Assembly: GCF_001676055.1 (NCBI RefSeq)
Contig: NZ_LZEX01000043.1
Location: 62,001 to 126,000 of the forward strand
Source: Morganella psychrotolerans
Lineage (GTDB): Bacteria > Pseudomonadota > Gammaproteobacteria > Enterobacterales > Enterobacteriaceae
DNA: 64,000 nt
Reading direction: 5' to 3'
The notes under the pieces are model-generated. The model saw only the letters and a program-made list of their open reading frames with translations. It was not told the origin of the DNA and ran no database searches. Positions 37,823 through 47,860 of this stretch are shown here, one piece after another. The number at the start of each line of letters is the position of its first letter. Positions within the stretch are counted from its first letter, which is position 1. Both the position numbers and the translations under genes were made by a program.

Positions 37823-38444
37823 AGCGCGGGCATGACCGGAAATGACCGGTCACACCACAACGCTGGCGCAACATGAGTACATTTTATTTTTACGCTGACA
37901 CCTTCTGACAGAACCGGCGGGATTCTGTCATCAGTGAATAGTCGTTATTTATTTGCAGGAGGGATTTTAACGTCAGATATAAAAAAGTGAGCGTGACGGA
38001 GATCGGGTTTATATCATATCAGTATTGCATGGGGTATGAATAATAATGATGATGACTGCAAAATAAAAAATAAAGCCATTCAAAATAAATAAAAAAATAC
38101 AGATTTATCAGTATATTAAAGATATTTAAATTATCATCTTATTTCGCGGTGAAAAGTAATGTAAATATAAATATCGTGGTGGTAAAAGTAATATTAATAT
38201 TATTTACCTTAATTTAAACAGGCTTATTTATATATCAGCAAGTCTTTTTTAGATTATCCCGCCCTGCTTCAGAATACACCATAGATTGATTCTGCTGATT
38301 TACCTTATTGCCGGTTGTTTTATCTGCGTCTGGTGTGGACTACACTCAGGTTACGGGATAACGATATCGGGCAAGGTTTGGATTGCTCCGTGTCACACCA
38401 TTTTCCTAATCAGATTTGATAACCAGTAAGAGGGAAGGTTTACG
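37823..38444. other. Intergenic region upstream of poxB
   Basis: About 620 bp, mostly AT-rich, with no supported gene. The poxB ribosome-binding site (GGGAAGG) is at its end; no regulatory motif was recognised. Confidence 0.4.
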
Positions 38445-40166
38445 ATGAAGCAGACAGTCGCGGGTTATATCGCAAAAATGTTAGCGGATGCAGGAATCAA
38501 CCGTATCTGGGGTGTCACCGGAGACTCGCTGAACGGGTTGAGTGACAGTTTACGCAAATTGGGTACGATTGAATGGATGGGAACACGGCATGAAGAGGTT
38601 GCTGCATTTGCCGCAGGTGCAGAAGCGCATCTGACCGGCAGACTGGCAGTATGTGCAGGCTCCTGTGGCCCCGGAAATCTCCATTTAATTAATGGGTTAT
38701 TTGATTGTCAGCGTAACCGCGTACCGGTATTGGCGATCGCTGCGCATATTCCTTCCGGTGAGATTGGCAGTCATTATTTTCAGGAAACGCATCCGCAGGA
38801 ATTATTCCGCGAATGCAGTGTTTACTGTGAACTGGTGTCAAACCCGGAACAGATTCAGCAGGTGCTGGGAATTGCCATGCGCAAAGCTATTCTTGAGCGG
38901 GGTGTGGCGGTTGTGGTTATTCCGGGAGATGTGGCGTTAAAACCCGCACCGGAATCTGCCCGCAATGTCTGGTATGAACCGTCTCTGCCATTGGTGATGC
39001 CGCAGCGGGATGAACTGATGAAGCTGGCGGATGCACTTAATGGTGCGAAAAACATCACACTGATGTGCGGGGCAGGATGTGCCGGTGCACATGATGAAGT
39101 GCTTAAACTGGCAGAAACACTGAAAGCCCCGGTGGTGCATGCGCTGCGCGGTAAAGAGTATCTGGAATACGATAACCCGTACAGTGTGGGAATGACCGGG
39201 CTTATCGGGTTTTCGTCCGGCTACTATGCTATGGAAAACGCAGATACCCTGGTGCTGCTCGGCACGCATTTTCCGTATCGTGCCTTTTATCCGGCAAAAG
39301 CAAAAATTATTCAGGTGGATATCAACCCGGGCAGTCTCGGTGCGCACTGTGCTGTGGATATGGCGGTCATCGGGGATATCAAAGCCACTCTTAATGCGAT
39401 TCAGCCCCGGTTACACGCCAAAGAAGACCGGACGCACCTTGATAATGCCCTGAAGCACTATCAGACGGCCCGCAGTGACCTGGATGCGCTGGCAACAGCA
39501 AGTAAACGGGAGCTTATCCACCCGCAGTATCTGGCGAAAAAAATCAGTGAGCTGGCAAATGAGGATACTGTTTTCACCTGTGATGTCGGCACGCCGACTG
39601 TCTGGGCGGCACGTTATCTCACCATGAACGGGAAGCGGCGGCTTATCGGCTCCTTTAATCACGGATCGATGGCAAATGCGATGGCGCAGGCTATCGGCGC
39701 ACAGGCAATTGATCGCAAACGCCAGGTGGTAGCCATGTGCGGTGACGGCGGATTCAGTATGCTGATGGGGGATTTTATTTCGCTGGCACAAATGAAACTA
39801 CCGGTGAAAATTATCATCTTTAACAACAGTGTCCTGGGTTTTGTCGCGATGGAGATGAAAGCCGGCGGTTATTTAACCGATGGCACTGATCTGCATAATC
39901 CGGATTTTGCGGCGATGGCAAATGCCATGGGTATCAAAGGGATACGGGTTGAAGACAGTGAGTCACTGGATGATGCCCTGAAAACAGCATTTGCGCATGA
40001 CGGCCCGGTTCTGGTGGATGTGGTCACAGCCAAACAGGAACTGGCGATGCCGCCGGACATTAAATTTGAACAAGCTAAAGGATTCAGTCTTTATATGCTG
40101 CGCGCGATTATTAACGGGCGGGGTGATGAGATTGTTGATTTGGCAAAAACCAACTGGTTGCGCTGA
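38445..40166 (+). CDS. poxB: Pyruvate dehydrogenase (quinone)/pyruvate oxidase, 573 aa
   Basis: TPP- and FAD-dependent peripheral membrane enzyme turning pyruvate into acetate and CO2 and passing electrons to ubiquinone; usually a stationary-phase function. N-terminal PYR domain ([33 protein letters not shown]), middle FAD domain, C-terminal PP domain with the TPP motif [14 protein letters not shown] ending at FNNS. The tail [27 protein letters not shown] corresponds to the lipid-binding C-terminal helix of E. coli PoxB (572 aa). Confidence 0.94.
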   Translation: MKQTVAGYIAKMLADAGINRIWGVTGDSLNGLSDSLRKLGTIEWMGTRHEEVAAFAAGAEAHLTGRLAVCAGSCGPGNLHLINGLFDCQRNRVPVLAIAAHIPSGEIGSHYFQETHPQELFRECSVYCELVSNPEQIQQVLGIAMRKAILERGVAVVVIPGDVALKPAPESARNVWYEPSLPLVMPQRDELMKLADALNGAKNITLMCGAGCAGAHDEVLKLAETLKAPVVHALRGKEYLEYDNPYSVGMTGLIGFSSGYYAMENADTLVLLGTHFPYRAFYPAKAKIIQVDINPGSLGAHCAVDMAVIGDIKATLNAIQPRLHAKEDRTHLDNALKHYQTARSDLDALATASKRELIHPQYLAKKISELANEDTVFTCDVGTPTVWAARYLTMNGKRRLIGSFNHGSMANAMAQAIGAQAIDRKRQVVAMCGDGGFSMLMGDFISLAQMKLPVKIIIFNNSVLGFVAMEMKAGGYLTDGTDLHNPDFAAMANAMGIKGIRVEDSESLDDALKTAFAHDGPVLVDVVTAKQELAMPPDIKFEQAKGFSLYMLRAIINGRGDEIVDLAKTNWLR

Positions 40167-40211
40167 TACTATCTGAAGTTGCCGCAGTGTATCTGCGGCA
40201 CTTTATACCAC

Positions 40212-41120
40212 TTAATATCCGGCGGCAGATTCCAGCCGCCAAAGATGTGCCGCCATTAATGCCCGGTGCGGGGCAAACTCTGCCAGCCATACCTGCGTTT
40301 CCTCTGCGGTCAGTTTTTCTTCCCGTTCGAGCAGGCGCTGTAAATTGCGCCGCACTGCCACATCACCGTGAAGTGAGCCGTTAAGGTAATTAAATCCGCG
40401 CAGTAATGCATAGCTGACCGTCCAGGTGCCTATGCCTTTAATGGCAGTCAGTGACGCAGAAACCGCATCTGCATTGTCCGGTGTGACCACATCGGGCAGC
40501 ACCAGTTCACCGCTTTCCAGCTGTTCACTCAATGTCAGCAATGCATTGGCTTTGCCGACAGAAAAACCACAACTGCGCAGCCCGTCAAAATCTGTTTTCA
40601 GAATATGCGTGGCATCCGGGTAGCACCACAACCCGCCGGAGTGGCGCAGATTGATGTGCTGAATCAGGCGGCGGCGGATAGATATAGCGGCATGAACACT
40701 GATTTGCTGCCCGATAATCGCCCAGTTAATCGCTTCAAATGGTGTGGCGGACTGATAGATACGCAGCCCCTGTTGATGGCGGATTAACTGCCCGACCTGC
40801 GGATGTTCCTGATACAGGGACTCAAATTCCTGTACCGGCTGTAATAATCCCAGCATATGCCGGGCGAGATGGTGCAGTGCTGCTTCGTCGCCGGGCAGCG
40901 TCGGGCCATCGGTATGCAATGTCACCCGCACCTGTCCGGCGTCAGTTTCCAGTGTCAGCAGGGCAGGATGCCCGTGCAGGCAGATCCCTTTCATCACCCG
41001 GTTCTCAGTAACCTGTTCAGCGACGTTGTGCGTATCCCGTAAATGAAAAGCAAGGAAATCCACGGTATGATAGTGGGGTGGTAACAAAACTGTAATAACT
41101 AATTTATTGTTTTTACTCAC
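40212..41120 (-). CDS. alkA: DNA-3-methyladenine glycosylase II (AlkA-type), 302 aa
   Basis: Base-excision repair enzyme removing alkylated bases. N-terminal AlkA_N domain, then the HhH-GPD fold: FEAINWAIIGQQISVHAA, the helix-hairpin-helix LTAIKGIGTWTVSYALLRG and the catalytic Asp in SLHGDVAVRRNLQRL. A little longer than E. coli AlkA (282 aa) and lacking an Ada-type methyl-acceptor domain. Convergent with poxB; appears monocistronic. Confidence 0.87.
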   Translation of the reverse strand: MSKNNKLVITVLLPPHYHTVDFLAFHLRDTHNVAEQVTENRVMKGICLHGHPALLTLETDAGQVRVTLHTDGPTLPGDEAALHHLARHMLGLLQPVQEFESLYQEHPQVGQLIRHQQGLRIYQSATPFEAINWAIIGQQISVHAAISIRRRLIQHINLRHSGGLWCYPDATHILKTDFDGLRSCGFSVGKANALLTLSEQLESGELVLPDVVTPDNADAVSASLTAIKGIGTWTVSYALLRGFNYLNGSLHGDVAVRRNLQRLLEREEKLTAEETQVWLAEFAPHRALMAAHLWRLESAAGY

Positions 41121-41475
41121 ATTATTGTACCTTGTTACGGTTCAGACAGAAAATCGGGCCGGGGTTGTTTCATCAATTGCCGGTACCGGCTATGTAAAAA
41201 TGTAAATTCATGTCGTGACAGGTGGATTATTCTGAGTGAATTCTGCTTACCAAATGTGATACTTATATGCATGAACAAATTAGTTTATTTTTAGCATATT
41301 CATTTTTTTTAAGCTACCTCACCGGTTCCTCCGGGACGAAATCAGAGGTTATTGTTGTAACAATGAATATAATTGACGCTCGAAGATCTCACCTTCCCCG
41401 GGGGGGAAAGCTTAGCGTTTAGTCCGAGATTGTTACAGTACAGTAGTATAACCAGAGCGGATAAAGGCATTACCG
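41121..41475. other. Intergenic region between alkA and the DUF4026 gene
   Basis: About 350 bp between divergent genes; promoters are expected, but no known site was recognised. Confidence 0.4.
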
Positions 41476-42913
41476 ATGGATATAAAACAATATTACCTTG
41501 AGGTCGCTGAAGGTAAAGGAAAGAAAATGACGTCGGAGATTGTGACATTCTCTCCTTCGCGGCTGAACCTGGCTGAGTTAGAAGAGCGGTTAGCATCACA
41601 AACCTTTTTCACACAGGGTGATATTGAATACGGGGATGCCGATGAACACAGTTTTTACTATACGTGCCACTATGGAGATGACGAATTATTATTCCTGATT
41701 TCGCTGGCACCAAGAGCGCCGGAACTGGAAATTAATCCTTATTATTCAACAGATACATTGTCGCCGGAATTACTCGCAGCAGTAAACCAGACGGAGCAGG
41801 ATATCTATGTTGAATGTCTTTTAAAGAATGATGTGCTGCTCAGCTATCGCCATCAGCTTAAAATGGTGCAGATATTAGTTCCGGACTTACTGCTGGGGAT
41901 CGATATTTCCGCGGCCGGTCGCGGATTTACCCGTGAGTGGCTCAATTTTCAGCTTGAAAATGATGTGCAGCTGAATATTGAATCGCTGTACACCATTCAT
42001 GCGATTTATGACACTGAGAATACTCCGCCGACCATGTATTGGTTCCATACTCACGGATTGCTGCGTTGTGGGATCCCGGAGGTGGAACTGCTGTTACCGC
42101 ATACGATTAATTCGTACTACGGTATTCCTGATTTACTGCGCAGTTTTGTCGGACAGAGCCTGAATGAAGGTAAAGTTCTGTTTAATGAGCCGATGCTGTG
42201 TGGTCAGACAGAGAAACAATTAGAGTATATTGTGGCGCTTCCTTATCAGGAAGGTATTCGTCAGGTGAATAAAGAAACCCCGATTGAGCAATTGAAATCA
42301 CTGGAAGATATTGATTACTCTCACGATAATATGCCTGAAAATCAATTTCTGGGGGATCGCAGCGATCGGGACGATCAGCATGATCATCCTTCCTGCATGT
42401 TATTCCGTACCAATGAGAGTACCCCGGTATTGCAAACCTTTTTCAAAGGGTTTGATGATGATGCGGCAATTATGTTTTACCGGCCGAATACTGAAACATA
42501 TGAGATGGCGACCAAAGCCCGGTTACGCTGGCACTATTTTGCTCAGATGTTTACAGAATACGGTCAGCCGGAAGTCAAAGAGAAAAAAGGTCTGCTGGCG
42601 GGATTTTTCAGTAAAAAAAAATCGTAAAGAAGTGGAAGAAGAGGAAACGCCACGGGCGTTTATGGTCAAATGCGGTATTCCATACGGGGATACTGATGAC
42701 CTGGAACACATGTGGTTTGTTCCGGAGCGTCTGGAAAATGATACCTTTACCGGCAAACTGATTAACCAGCCATTCTATGTGAAAGAAATGGAAGAGGGCG
42801 GCGTATATCAACTGGATACTTCAATGCTGACTGACTGGAATATCTATTTTTCCGGCGATAAATACACACCGGATACTATTTACCAGCTTCTCAGTCCGGC
42901 ACAGGTTCACTGA
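41476..42913 (+). pseudogene. DUF4026/DUF2314 protein, frame broken at a run of nine A
   Basis: The first frame (41476-42627, 383 aa) holds a soluble DUF4026-like protein and stops right after GLLAGFFSKKKS. The next frame continues with no gap as KNRKEVEEEE, GIPYGDTDDLEHMWFVPERL and DTFTGKLINQPF, which has the DUF2314 pattern, to 42913. The break is at 42613-42621: nine A where eight would keep one frame (GFFSKKNRKEVEEEE). Together about 478 aa, acidic, without signal or membrane segments; function unknown. ATG 41476 (AAAGG upstream) and ATG 41527 (AAAGGAAAG upstream) are both possible starts. DUF2314 could otherwise restart at ATG 42661. Confidence 0.75.
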
Positions 42914-42930
42914 TATCTGTCAATTCTTAC

Positions 42931-42957
42931 AAAAGCGCTATTCAGCGCTTTTTTTTA
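42931..42957 (+). terminator. Terminator of the DUF4026/DUF2314 gene
   Basis: AAAAGCGCT, loop ATTC, AGCGCTTTTTTTT, 18 bp after the second-frame stop. Its place after the DUF2314 part supports a single transcription unit. Confidence 0.85.
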
Positions 42958-43133
42958 TGCCTGCGGTTTTGTGCAGTAATCCACGTTATTAATACATACT
43001 GAATTATGTTATTGCTGCTTTTTTTTCTGTTCTGACTATAATCAATGACCGCATGTTGTTGGCGGTAATATATTCTTAAAAAGGGCGGTTTTATCTTATA
43101 ATCTGTTATACATTATCTGTCAGGGAGTGTGTT

Positions 43134-43766
43134 ATGCCTGATCTTACATCATTGCTCGCATTTGCGTTGGTTGCTCTGGGAATGGTATTAACGCCCGGCC
43201 CCAATATGATTTATCTGATCTCCCGTTCACTCTGTCAGGGAAAGAAGGCCGGATATGTTTCGCTTGCCGGTGTCGGGTTGGCGTTTGTATTTTATATGCT
43301 CAGTGCCGCATTCGGGATCACCGCGCTATTTTTTGCGGTTCCTTATGCTTATGACGCATTGCGTATTGCCGGGGCATTATACCTTTTGTATCTTGCCTGG
43401 CAGGCAGTGAAACCGGGCGGACGCTCTGCATTTTCTGTGCGGGATCTGCCGGCAGATAAACCCAAAAAACTATTTACTATGGGATTTCTGACCAGTCTGG
43501 CAAACCCGAAAGTGGCGGTGATGTATCTTTCTCTGCTGCCGCAGTTTATTGTACCGGGACACGGCAGCGTGCTGACACAATCTCTGATCTTCGGCAGCAT
43601 GCAGATGTTCATCAGTATTGCAGGCAATGCACTGATCATTTTTACGGCGGGAACGGTTGCCGGATTTATGACCGGACGCCCGCTATGGCAGGTGGTACAA
43701 CGCTGGCTGATGGGAACTGTGCTGGCCGGTCTGGCGGTGAAAATGGCGCTGGAATCCCGGCGGTAA
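43134..43766 (+). CDS. LysE/RhtB-family amino acid exporter, 210 aa
   Basis: Inner-membrane exporter with six predicted helices. Family marks: ALVALGMVLTPGPNMIYLIS at the N-terminus, GKKAGYVSLAGVGLAFVFY, LRIAGALYLLYLAWQA and FLTSLANPKVAVMYLSLLPQF. Members expel homoserine, threonine, cysteine or other amino acids; the substrate here is not clear. Good ribosome-binding site (CAGGGAG). Monocistronic, followed by a hairpin at 43774-43799. Confidence 0.86.
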   Translation: MPDLTSLLAFALVALGMVLTPGPNMIYLISRSLCQGKKAGYVSLAGVGLAFVFYMLSAAFGITALFFAVPYAYDALRIAGALYLLYLAWQAVKPGGRSAFSVRDLPADKPKKLFTMGFLTSLANPKVAVMYLSLLPQFIVPGHGSVLTQSLIFGSMQMFISIAGNALIIFTAGTVAGFMTGRPLWQVVQRWLMGTVLAGLAVKMALESRR

Positions 43767-43773
43767 TCAATAA

Positions 43774-43800
43774 GCAGACCGGTAGATTTCCCCGGTCTGT
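43774..43800 (+). terminator. Terminator-like hairpin after the RhtB-family gene
   Basis: CAGACCGG, 9-nt loop, CCGGTCTG, then TATTATTCTG. The U-tract is weak. It also lies just past the glpD stop on the other strand, so it may serve both. Confidence 0.5.
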
Positions 43801-43826
43801 ATTATTCTGATCAGTGCGGATTGCTT

Positions 43827-45314
43827 TTAAAGCTGATTGCTTTCCAGCCACTGTGCAACCTGCTGCTGCTCATCATGACTGAGCCACATTCCCAGTTTGG
43901 TTCTGCGCCACAGCGCGTCTTCTGCACTGATAACCCACTCATTTTTCACCAGATAGCGTAACTCGGCTTCATACAGATTGTGACCAAATGCCTGCCCGAG
44001 GTCGCTCAGTGACTGTGCACCGTCCAGAATTTTTGCCGTCTGACTGCCGTATGTGCGGGCAAAGCGCAGCGCCAGCCCGTTCGGTAACCAGGGATAATTT
44101 TCACTCAGTACCCGTGCATATTCATCCCGTGAATGACCATTGAGTTCACCGCCGGTCAGAACCGCCTGCTTTGTCCATGCTTTTCCGGCCCGGGGATAAT
44201 AGGCCGCAAGTTTATCCAGTGCATGTTCACCCAGTTTGCGGTATGTGGTGAGTTTTCCGCCAAATACCGACAGCAGAGGTGCCAGCCCGTTTTCATCATG
44301 CAGATCCAGCGTGTAATCCCGGGTAATGGCCTGCGGAGAATCGGACTCATCGTCACACAGCGGGCGCACACCTGAATAGCTCCAGCGCACGTCATCACGG
44401 GTCAGGGTTCTTTTAAAGTGATCGTTATAAACACCCAGCAGATAATTAATTTCAGAATCATCAATTTTTACATCAGCAGGATCGCCATGGTATTCCACAT
44501 CAGTCGTACCAATAATCGAAAACTCATCCATCCACGGGATAACAAACACGATACGGTGATCTTCATTTTGCAGAATATACGCCTGCGGCTCGTCATGAGC
44601 GCGCGGCACAACAATATGACTGCCTTTAATGAGACGGATGCCGTAAGGTGACTTAAGGTGCAGCCCGTCATCAAAGAGCGCTTTTACCCACGGACCGGCG
44701 GCATTAACTAATCCTTTTGCCTGCCAGTGCAATTTTTCACCGGTCAGTGTATTTTCAGCTTCGACCTGCCAGAGCCCGTTTTCGCGCCATGCACGGGTAA
44801 CTTTTGTCCGGGTGCGGACTTCGCCGCCTTTGCGCACAATTTCCTGTGCGTTAAGCACCACAAGGCGGGCATCATCGACCCAGCAATCCGAGTATTCGAA
44901 GCCTTTTTTGAATTCCGGTTTCAGCGGGGATGCGCTGTTGAACGTCAAACCGCGGCTGGCGGGAAGCGTCGTGCGTTTACCCAGGTGGTCGTAAAGGAAT
45001 AATCCTGCGCGGATCATCCAGGCCGGGCGCAGATGTGGCTGATGCGGCAGACGAAAGCGCATCGGGAATGCAATGTGCGGTGCCATTTTTAACAATACTT
45101 CGCGCTCAGCCAGTGCTTCGCTCACTAAACGAAACTCATAATGTTCGAGATAGCGCAGCCCGCCGTGGATCAGTTTTGAGCTGGCAGACGAGGTGGCACA
45201 GGCCAGATCCCGTGCTTCCAGCATCAGAACGGAAAGCCCGCGCCCTGCGGCATCAGCGGCAATACCTGCTCCGTTTATTCCGCCCCCGATGACGATCAAA
45301 TCTTTGGTTTCCAT
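43827..45314 (-). CDS. glpD: Aerobic glycerol-3-phosphate dehydrogenase, 495 aa
   Basis: FAD enzyme on the inner membrane oxidising glycerol 3-phosphate to DHAP and reducing quinone. N-terminal dinucleotide motif LIVIGGGINGAGIAADAAGR, then ATSSASSKLIHGGLRYLEHYE, GIRLIKGSHIVVPR, WMDEFSIIGTTDVEYHGDP and FGGKLTTYRKL. Start at ATG 45314 (METKDLIVIGG), preceded by GGGAG, agrees with E. coli GlpD (501 aa). The frame opens further to 45365, but that stretch carries a GlpR operator. Here glpD lies downstream of glpE-glpG-glpR on the same strand; in E. coli it is divergent from them. Confidence 0.95.
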   Translation of the reverse strand: METKDLIVIGGGINGAGIAADAAGRGLSVLMLEARDLACATSSASSKLIHGGLRYLEHYEFRLVSEALAEREVLLKMAPHIAFPMRFRLPHQPHLRPAWMIRAGLFLYDHLGKRTTLPASRGLTFNSASPLKPEFKKGFEYSDCWVDDARLVVLNAQEIVRKGGEVRTRTKVTRAWRENGLWQVEAENTLTGEKLHWQAKGLVNAAGPWVKALFDDGLHLKSPYGIRLIKGSHIVVPRAHDEPQAYILQNEDHRIVFVIPWMDEFSIIGTTDVEYHGDPADVKIDDSEINYLLGVYNDHFKRTLTRDDVRWSYSGVRPLCDDESDSPQAITRDYTLDLHDENGLAPLLSVFGGKLTTYRKLGEHALDKLAAYYPRAGKAWTKQAVLTGGELNGHSRDEYARVLSENYPWLPNGLALRFARTYGSQTAKILDGAQSLSDLGQAFGHNLYEAELRYLVKNEWVISAEDALWRRTKLGMWLSHDEQQQVAQWLESNQL

Positions 45315-45345
45315 CCTGACTCCCGTGATGCGCGCATACATTCTT

Positions 45346-45366
45346 TTATGTTCGTTATCGCTCATG
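45346..45366. promoter_or_regulatory. GlpR operator upstream of glpD
   Basis: TTATGTTCGTTATCGCTCATG matches the GlpR operator pattern (ATGTTCG-ATA-CGAACAT type) and is 32 bp upstream of the glpD start, where a bound repressor would block transcription. Confidence 0.7.
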
Positions 45367-45545
45367 ATAATTCAATGCGATCGATAATCCAACATTTTGT
45401 ACATAAAAAAACGTTTCCCGTGACAAGGGTAACAATTCATTAGCATATCCATGCTAAATGTAATGATATTAAGTGTTAGAGCGGCAACGGGAAACAGCGG
45501 AAAATAACGGGAAGGAGAGAGCAGCAGAAGCTAAAGATATCGCGA

Positions 45546-45570
45546 CCGCGTCACAGGTGCTGTGACGCGG
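45546..45570 (-). terminator. Strong hairpin after glpR
   Basis: CCGCGTCACA, loop GGTGC, TGTGACGCGG, a perfect 10-bp GC-rich stem 14 bp after the glpR stop. No U-tract on either side, so it could mark an mRNA 3' end rather than a classic terminator. Confidence 0.5.
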
Positions 45571-45583
45571 AAGAAAGACAGGT

Positions 45584-46345
45584 TTAGTCGCAGATATCGA
45601 GCTGGACGTTTTGCTCAGCAAGAATTTTGATAATGCTGTCAGGCGGGCGTTTATCCGTAAACAGACAGTCGATAAGCCCCATATTGCCGAGGTTTACCAT
45701 GGCATTGCGGCCAAATTTGGAGTGATCAGTGACAAGCATTACACAGCGGGAATTTTCGATAATTGCGCGTTTTGTGCGCACTTCGTGATAATCAAACTCC
45801 AGCAGCGAGCCGTCAGTATCAATGCCGCTTATCCCGAGTATGCCGAAATCCAGACGGAACTGAGAGATAAAATCGAGTGTGGCTTCGCCGACAATACCAC
45901 CATCCCGTGAGCGGACTTCTCCACCGGCGAGGATCAGCCGGAAATCCTCTTTTGCCATCAGAAGAGTGGCGACATTCAGGTTATTGGTGACGATGCGCAG
46001 ATTTTTATGGTTCAGTAATTCATGAGCCACGGCTTCCGGCGTAGTACCGATATCAATAAACAGTGTTGCGCCATCAGGGATCTGTGAGGCAACGCGGCGG
46101 GCAATGCGGCGCTTTTCATCTGACCACATGCTTTTGCGTTCATGATAGGCGGCATTGACTGAACTGGATGGCTGAGCCGCACCACCGTGGTGGCGGTGAA
46201 TTTTATTCAGCTCTGCCAGTTCATTGAGATCACGCCGGATAGTTTGCGGGCTGACATTAAAGAACTCTACCAGCTCTTCTGTGCTGACATAGCCCTGTTT
46301 ATTGACTAATTCGACGATAGCATCGTGGCGCTGTGTTTGTTTCAC
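45584..46345 (-). CDS. glpR: Glycerol-3-phosphate regulon repressor, 253 aa
   Basis: DeoR-family repressor. N-terminal helix-turn-helix (QRHDAIVELVNKQGYVSTEELVEFFNVSPQTIRRDLNEL, read in parts), followed by HRHHGGAA, then the sugar-phosphate sensor domain with TLFIDIGTTPEAVAHEL, VTNNLNVATLL and LGISGIDTDGSLLEFDYHEV. Binds glycerol 3-phosphate and releases operators such as the one before glpD. E. coli GlpR is 252 aa. Confidence 0.95.
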   Translation of the reverse strand: MKQTQRHDAIVELVNKQGYVSTEELVEFFNVSPQTIRRDLNELAELNKIHRHHGGAAQPSSSVNAAYHERKSMWSDEKRRIARRVASQIPDGATLFIDIGTTPEAVAHELLNHKNLRIVTNNLNVATLLMAKEDFRLILAGGEVRSRDGGIVGEATLDFISQFRLDFGILGISGIDTDGSLLEFDYHEVRTKRAIIENSRCVMLVTDHSKFGRNAMVNLGNMGLIDCLFTDKRPPDSIIKILAEQNVQLDICD

Positions 46346-46421
46346 AAAATCCCCCGGTCAAATCAATATCGCCGCACAGGTGCGGCGTGAATAAAGCAGC
46401 AGATCATTATTACATTATTAT

Positions 46422-47255
46422 TCAGGCCGCCGGACGGCGGTTATCCCACACAGCCATCAACAGACCGATAGCCAGCCCCGCGGCGTGTGCCATATTGGCA
46501 ATCGGCATTGTACCAAATAAATCAAAATAACCGATAACCAACCATAATACGGAGAAAGCCATCATAGCGCCGGGCAGGTAAATCCCGGCTGACGGATTGC
46601 GCACGCCGGTATACCAGGCATAGGCTATCAGCGCAAAAACCACGCCGGACAGCCCGCCGAATGAGGAGCCGCTGAACAAGGATTGTGCCCAACAGCTGAA
46701 GAGTGCGGAAACGATGGTAATGACAAACAGCCGCCCGCTGCCCATCTGCTTTTCCACCTGACCCGCAAGATACCACCACAGGGCAAGATTCATTAAAATA
46801 TGTGTCAGGGAAAAATGCAGAAATACCGGGCTTACCCAACGCCAGAGTTCACCCTGCTGACCTGCATCCGGCCATGCCAGATAATCCATTACCGCGTCAG
46901 TACCGCTTATCTGCATCCACAGATAAACAAGCGCACACAGCACGGTAATAGTGATAGTCAGCGGACCTGCGGGGGTTATCAGGTTTTTGGCGGAGTAAGA
47001 GGCGGGATAGCGAAACGGGGAATCTGTTTCGCCGGACGCCCAACTGGCAGCGAGATAGCGTTTGTTCATCGGGTCACGCATGAAGCTCTCTAATTCTGCC
47101 TGTGTTTCGGTCAGTTTGCTTTCGTCGTCCAGCCATAATTCGACACCACTCCCTTCACGGGTTGCACGCATGACGAGATGAATATCACGGGATGCCATGT
47201 AATCAATGAATGACTGAGCTATCCTCGGGTTGGCAATGGTGATCAAATAAACCAT
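46422..47255 (-). CDS. glpG: Rhomboid intramembrane serine protease GlpG, 277 aa
   Basis: N-terminal cytoplasmic domain (about 1-85) then six membrane helices. The catalytic Ser (about 203) is in FGGLSGVVFALI and the catalytic His (about 257) in ANMAHAAGLAIG. HFSLTHILMNLALWWYLAG supplies the oxyanion-side His and Asn residues. E. coli GlpG is 276 aa. Lies between glpE and glpR in the same transcription unit (26 bp from glpE). Confidence 0.95.
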   Translation of the reverse strand: MVYLITIANPRIAQSFIDYMASRDIHLVMRATREGSGVELWLDDESKLTETQAELESFMRDPMNKRYLAASWASGETDSPFRYPASYSAKNLITPAGPLTITITVLCALVYLWMQISGTDAVMDYLAWPDAGQQGELWRWVSPVFLHFSLTHILMNLALWWYLAGQVEKQMGSGRLFVITIVSALFSCWAQSLFSGSSFGGLSGVVFALIAYAWYTGVRNPSAGIYLPGAMMAFSVLWLVIGYFDLFGTMPIANMAHAAGLAIGLLMAVWDNRRPAA

Positions 47256-47281
47256 ATAACTGTCCGTTTAACTGTTCGTTT

Positions 47282-47605
47282 TTACGCGAGAGACCTGACT
47301 GTGTCCGGGTAGAGACGCGACCAGCTTTCAAAGCCGCCGTTGATGCTGTACACCGTTTCATAGCCGACATTAAGCAGATACTGAGCTGCGCCCTGACTGC
47401 TGTGTCCATGGTAACACATCACCAGAATCGGCTGTTCAAAATCTGTCTGATCCATAAAGGTATTTACGGAGTCATTTGTCAGATGAAAAGCACCATCAGC
47501 GTGACCGGCGCGAAAGCTTTGCGGATCACGGATATCAACTAACATAATACGCTGCTGCCACAGCCCGTAGGCGGCATCAGGAGAGATCAACCGGATTTGT
47601 TCCAT
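47282..47605 (-). CDS. glpE: Thiosulfate sulfurtransferase GlpE, 107 aa
   Basis: Single-domain rhodanese. Active-site loop [16 protein letters not shown] carries the persulfide-forming Cys; [21 protein letters not shown] and [11 protein letters not shown] are the other rhodanese blocks. E. coli GlpE is 108 aa. Start at ATG 47605 ([13 protein letters not shown]). The frame extends to 47725, but the extra 40 residues are unlike the family and reach into an ERIC element. Confidence 0.94.
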   Translation of the reverse strand: MEQIRLISPDAAYGLWQQRIMLVDIRDPQSFRAGHADGAFHLTNDSVNTFMDQTDFEQPILVMCYHGHSSQGAAQYLLNVGYETVYSINGGFESWSRLYPDTVRSLA

Positions 47606-47713
47606 AATTATTTTTCGTATGCAGGTGAATATCAGTGGTGACAGAGCACCACCGGAGTACTGCCCGGAAACAGACCGGGCAATATATAACAGGCCACGCG
47701 ATAATGGCCACCG

Positions 47714-47839
47714 AATACTCGTCATACTTCAGGATGCCTGGTCGTTAACTACGCTCAGCTAGTCGGGTCACATACTAATGTATGCTCCCCGGCAATCTTC
47801 GCTTGTCGCCTACATGCATCCCGAATTATTTAGAGTATA
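47714..47839. repeat. ERIC element, about 126 bp
   Basis: Starts AATACTCGTCATACTTCAGG (closer to the E. coli consensus GTCATACTTCAAG than the other copies) and ends CCGAATTATTTAGAGTATAA. Core GGGTCACATACTAATGTATGCTCCCC. It lies between glpE and nfuA. Confidence 0.85.
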
Positions 47840-47860
47840 AATATTGTAAGTTTGATCGGA

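Noticed and set aside
41380-41410. CCCCGGGGGGG-containing palindrome upstream of the DUF4026 gene
   Set aside because: Short, with no U-tract and no known operator; not enough to assign a role.
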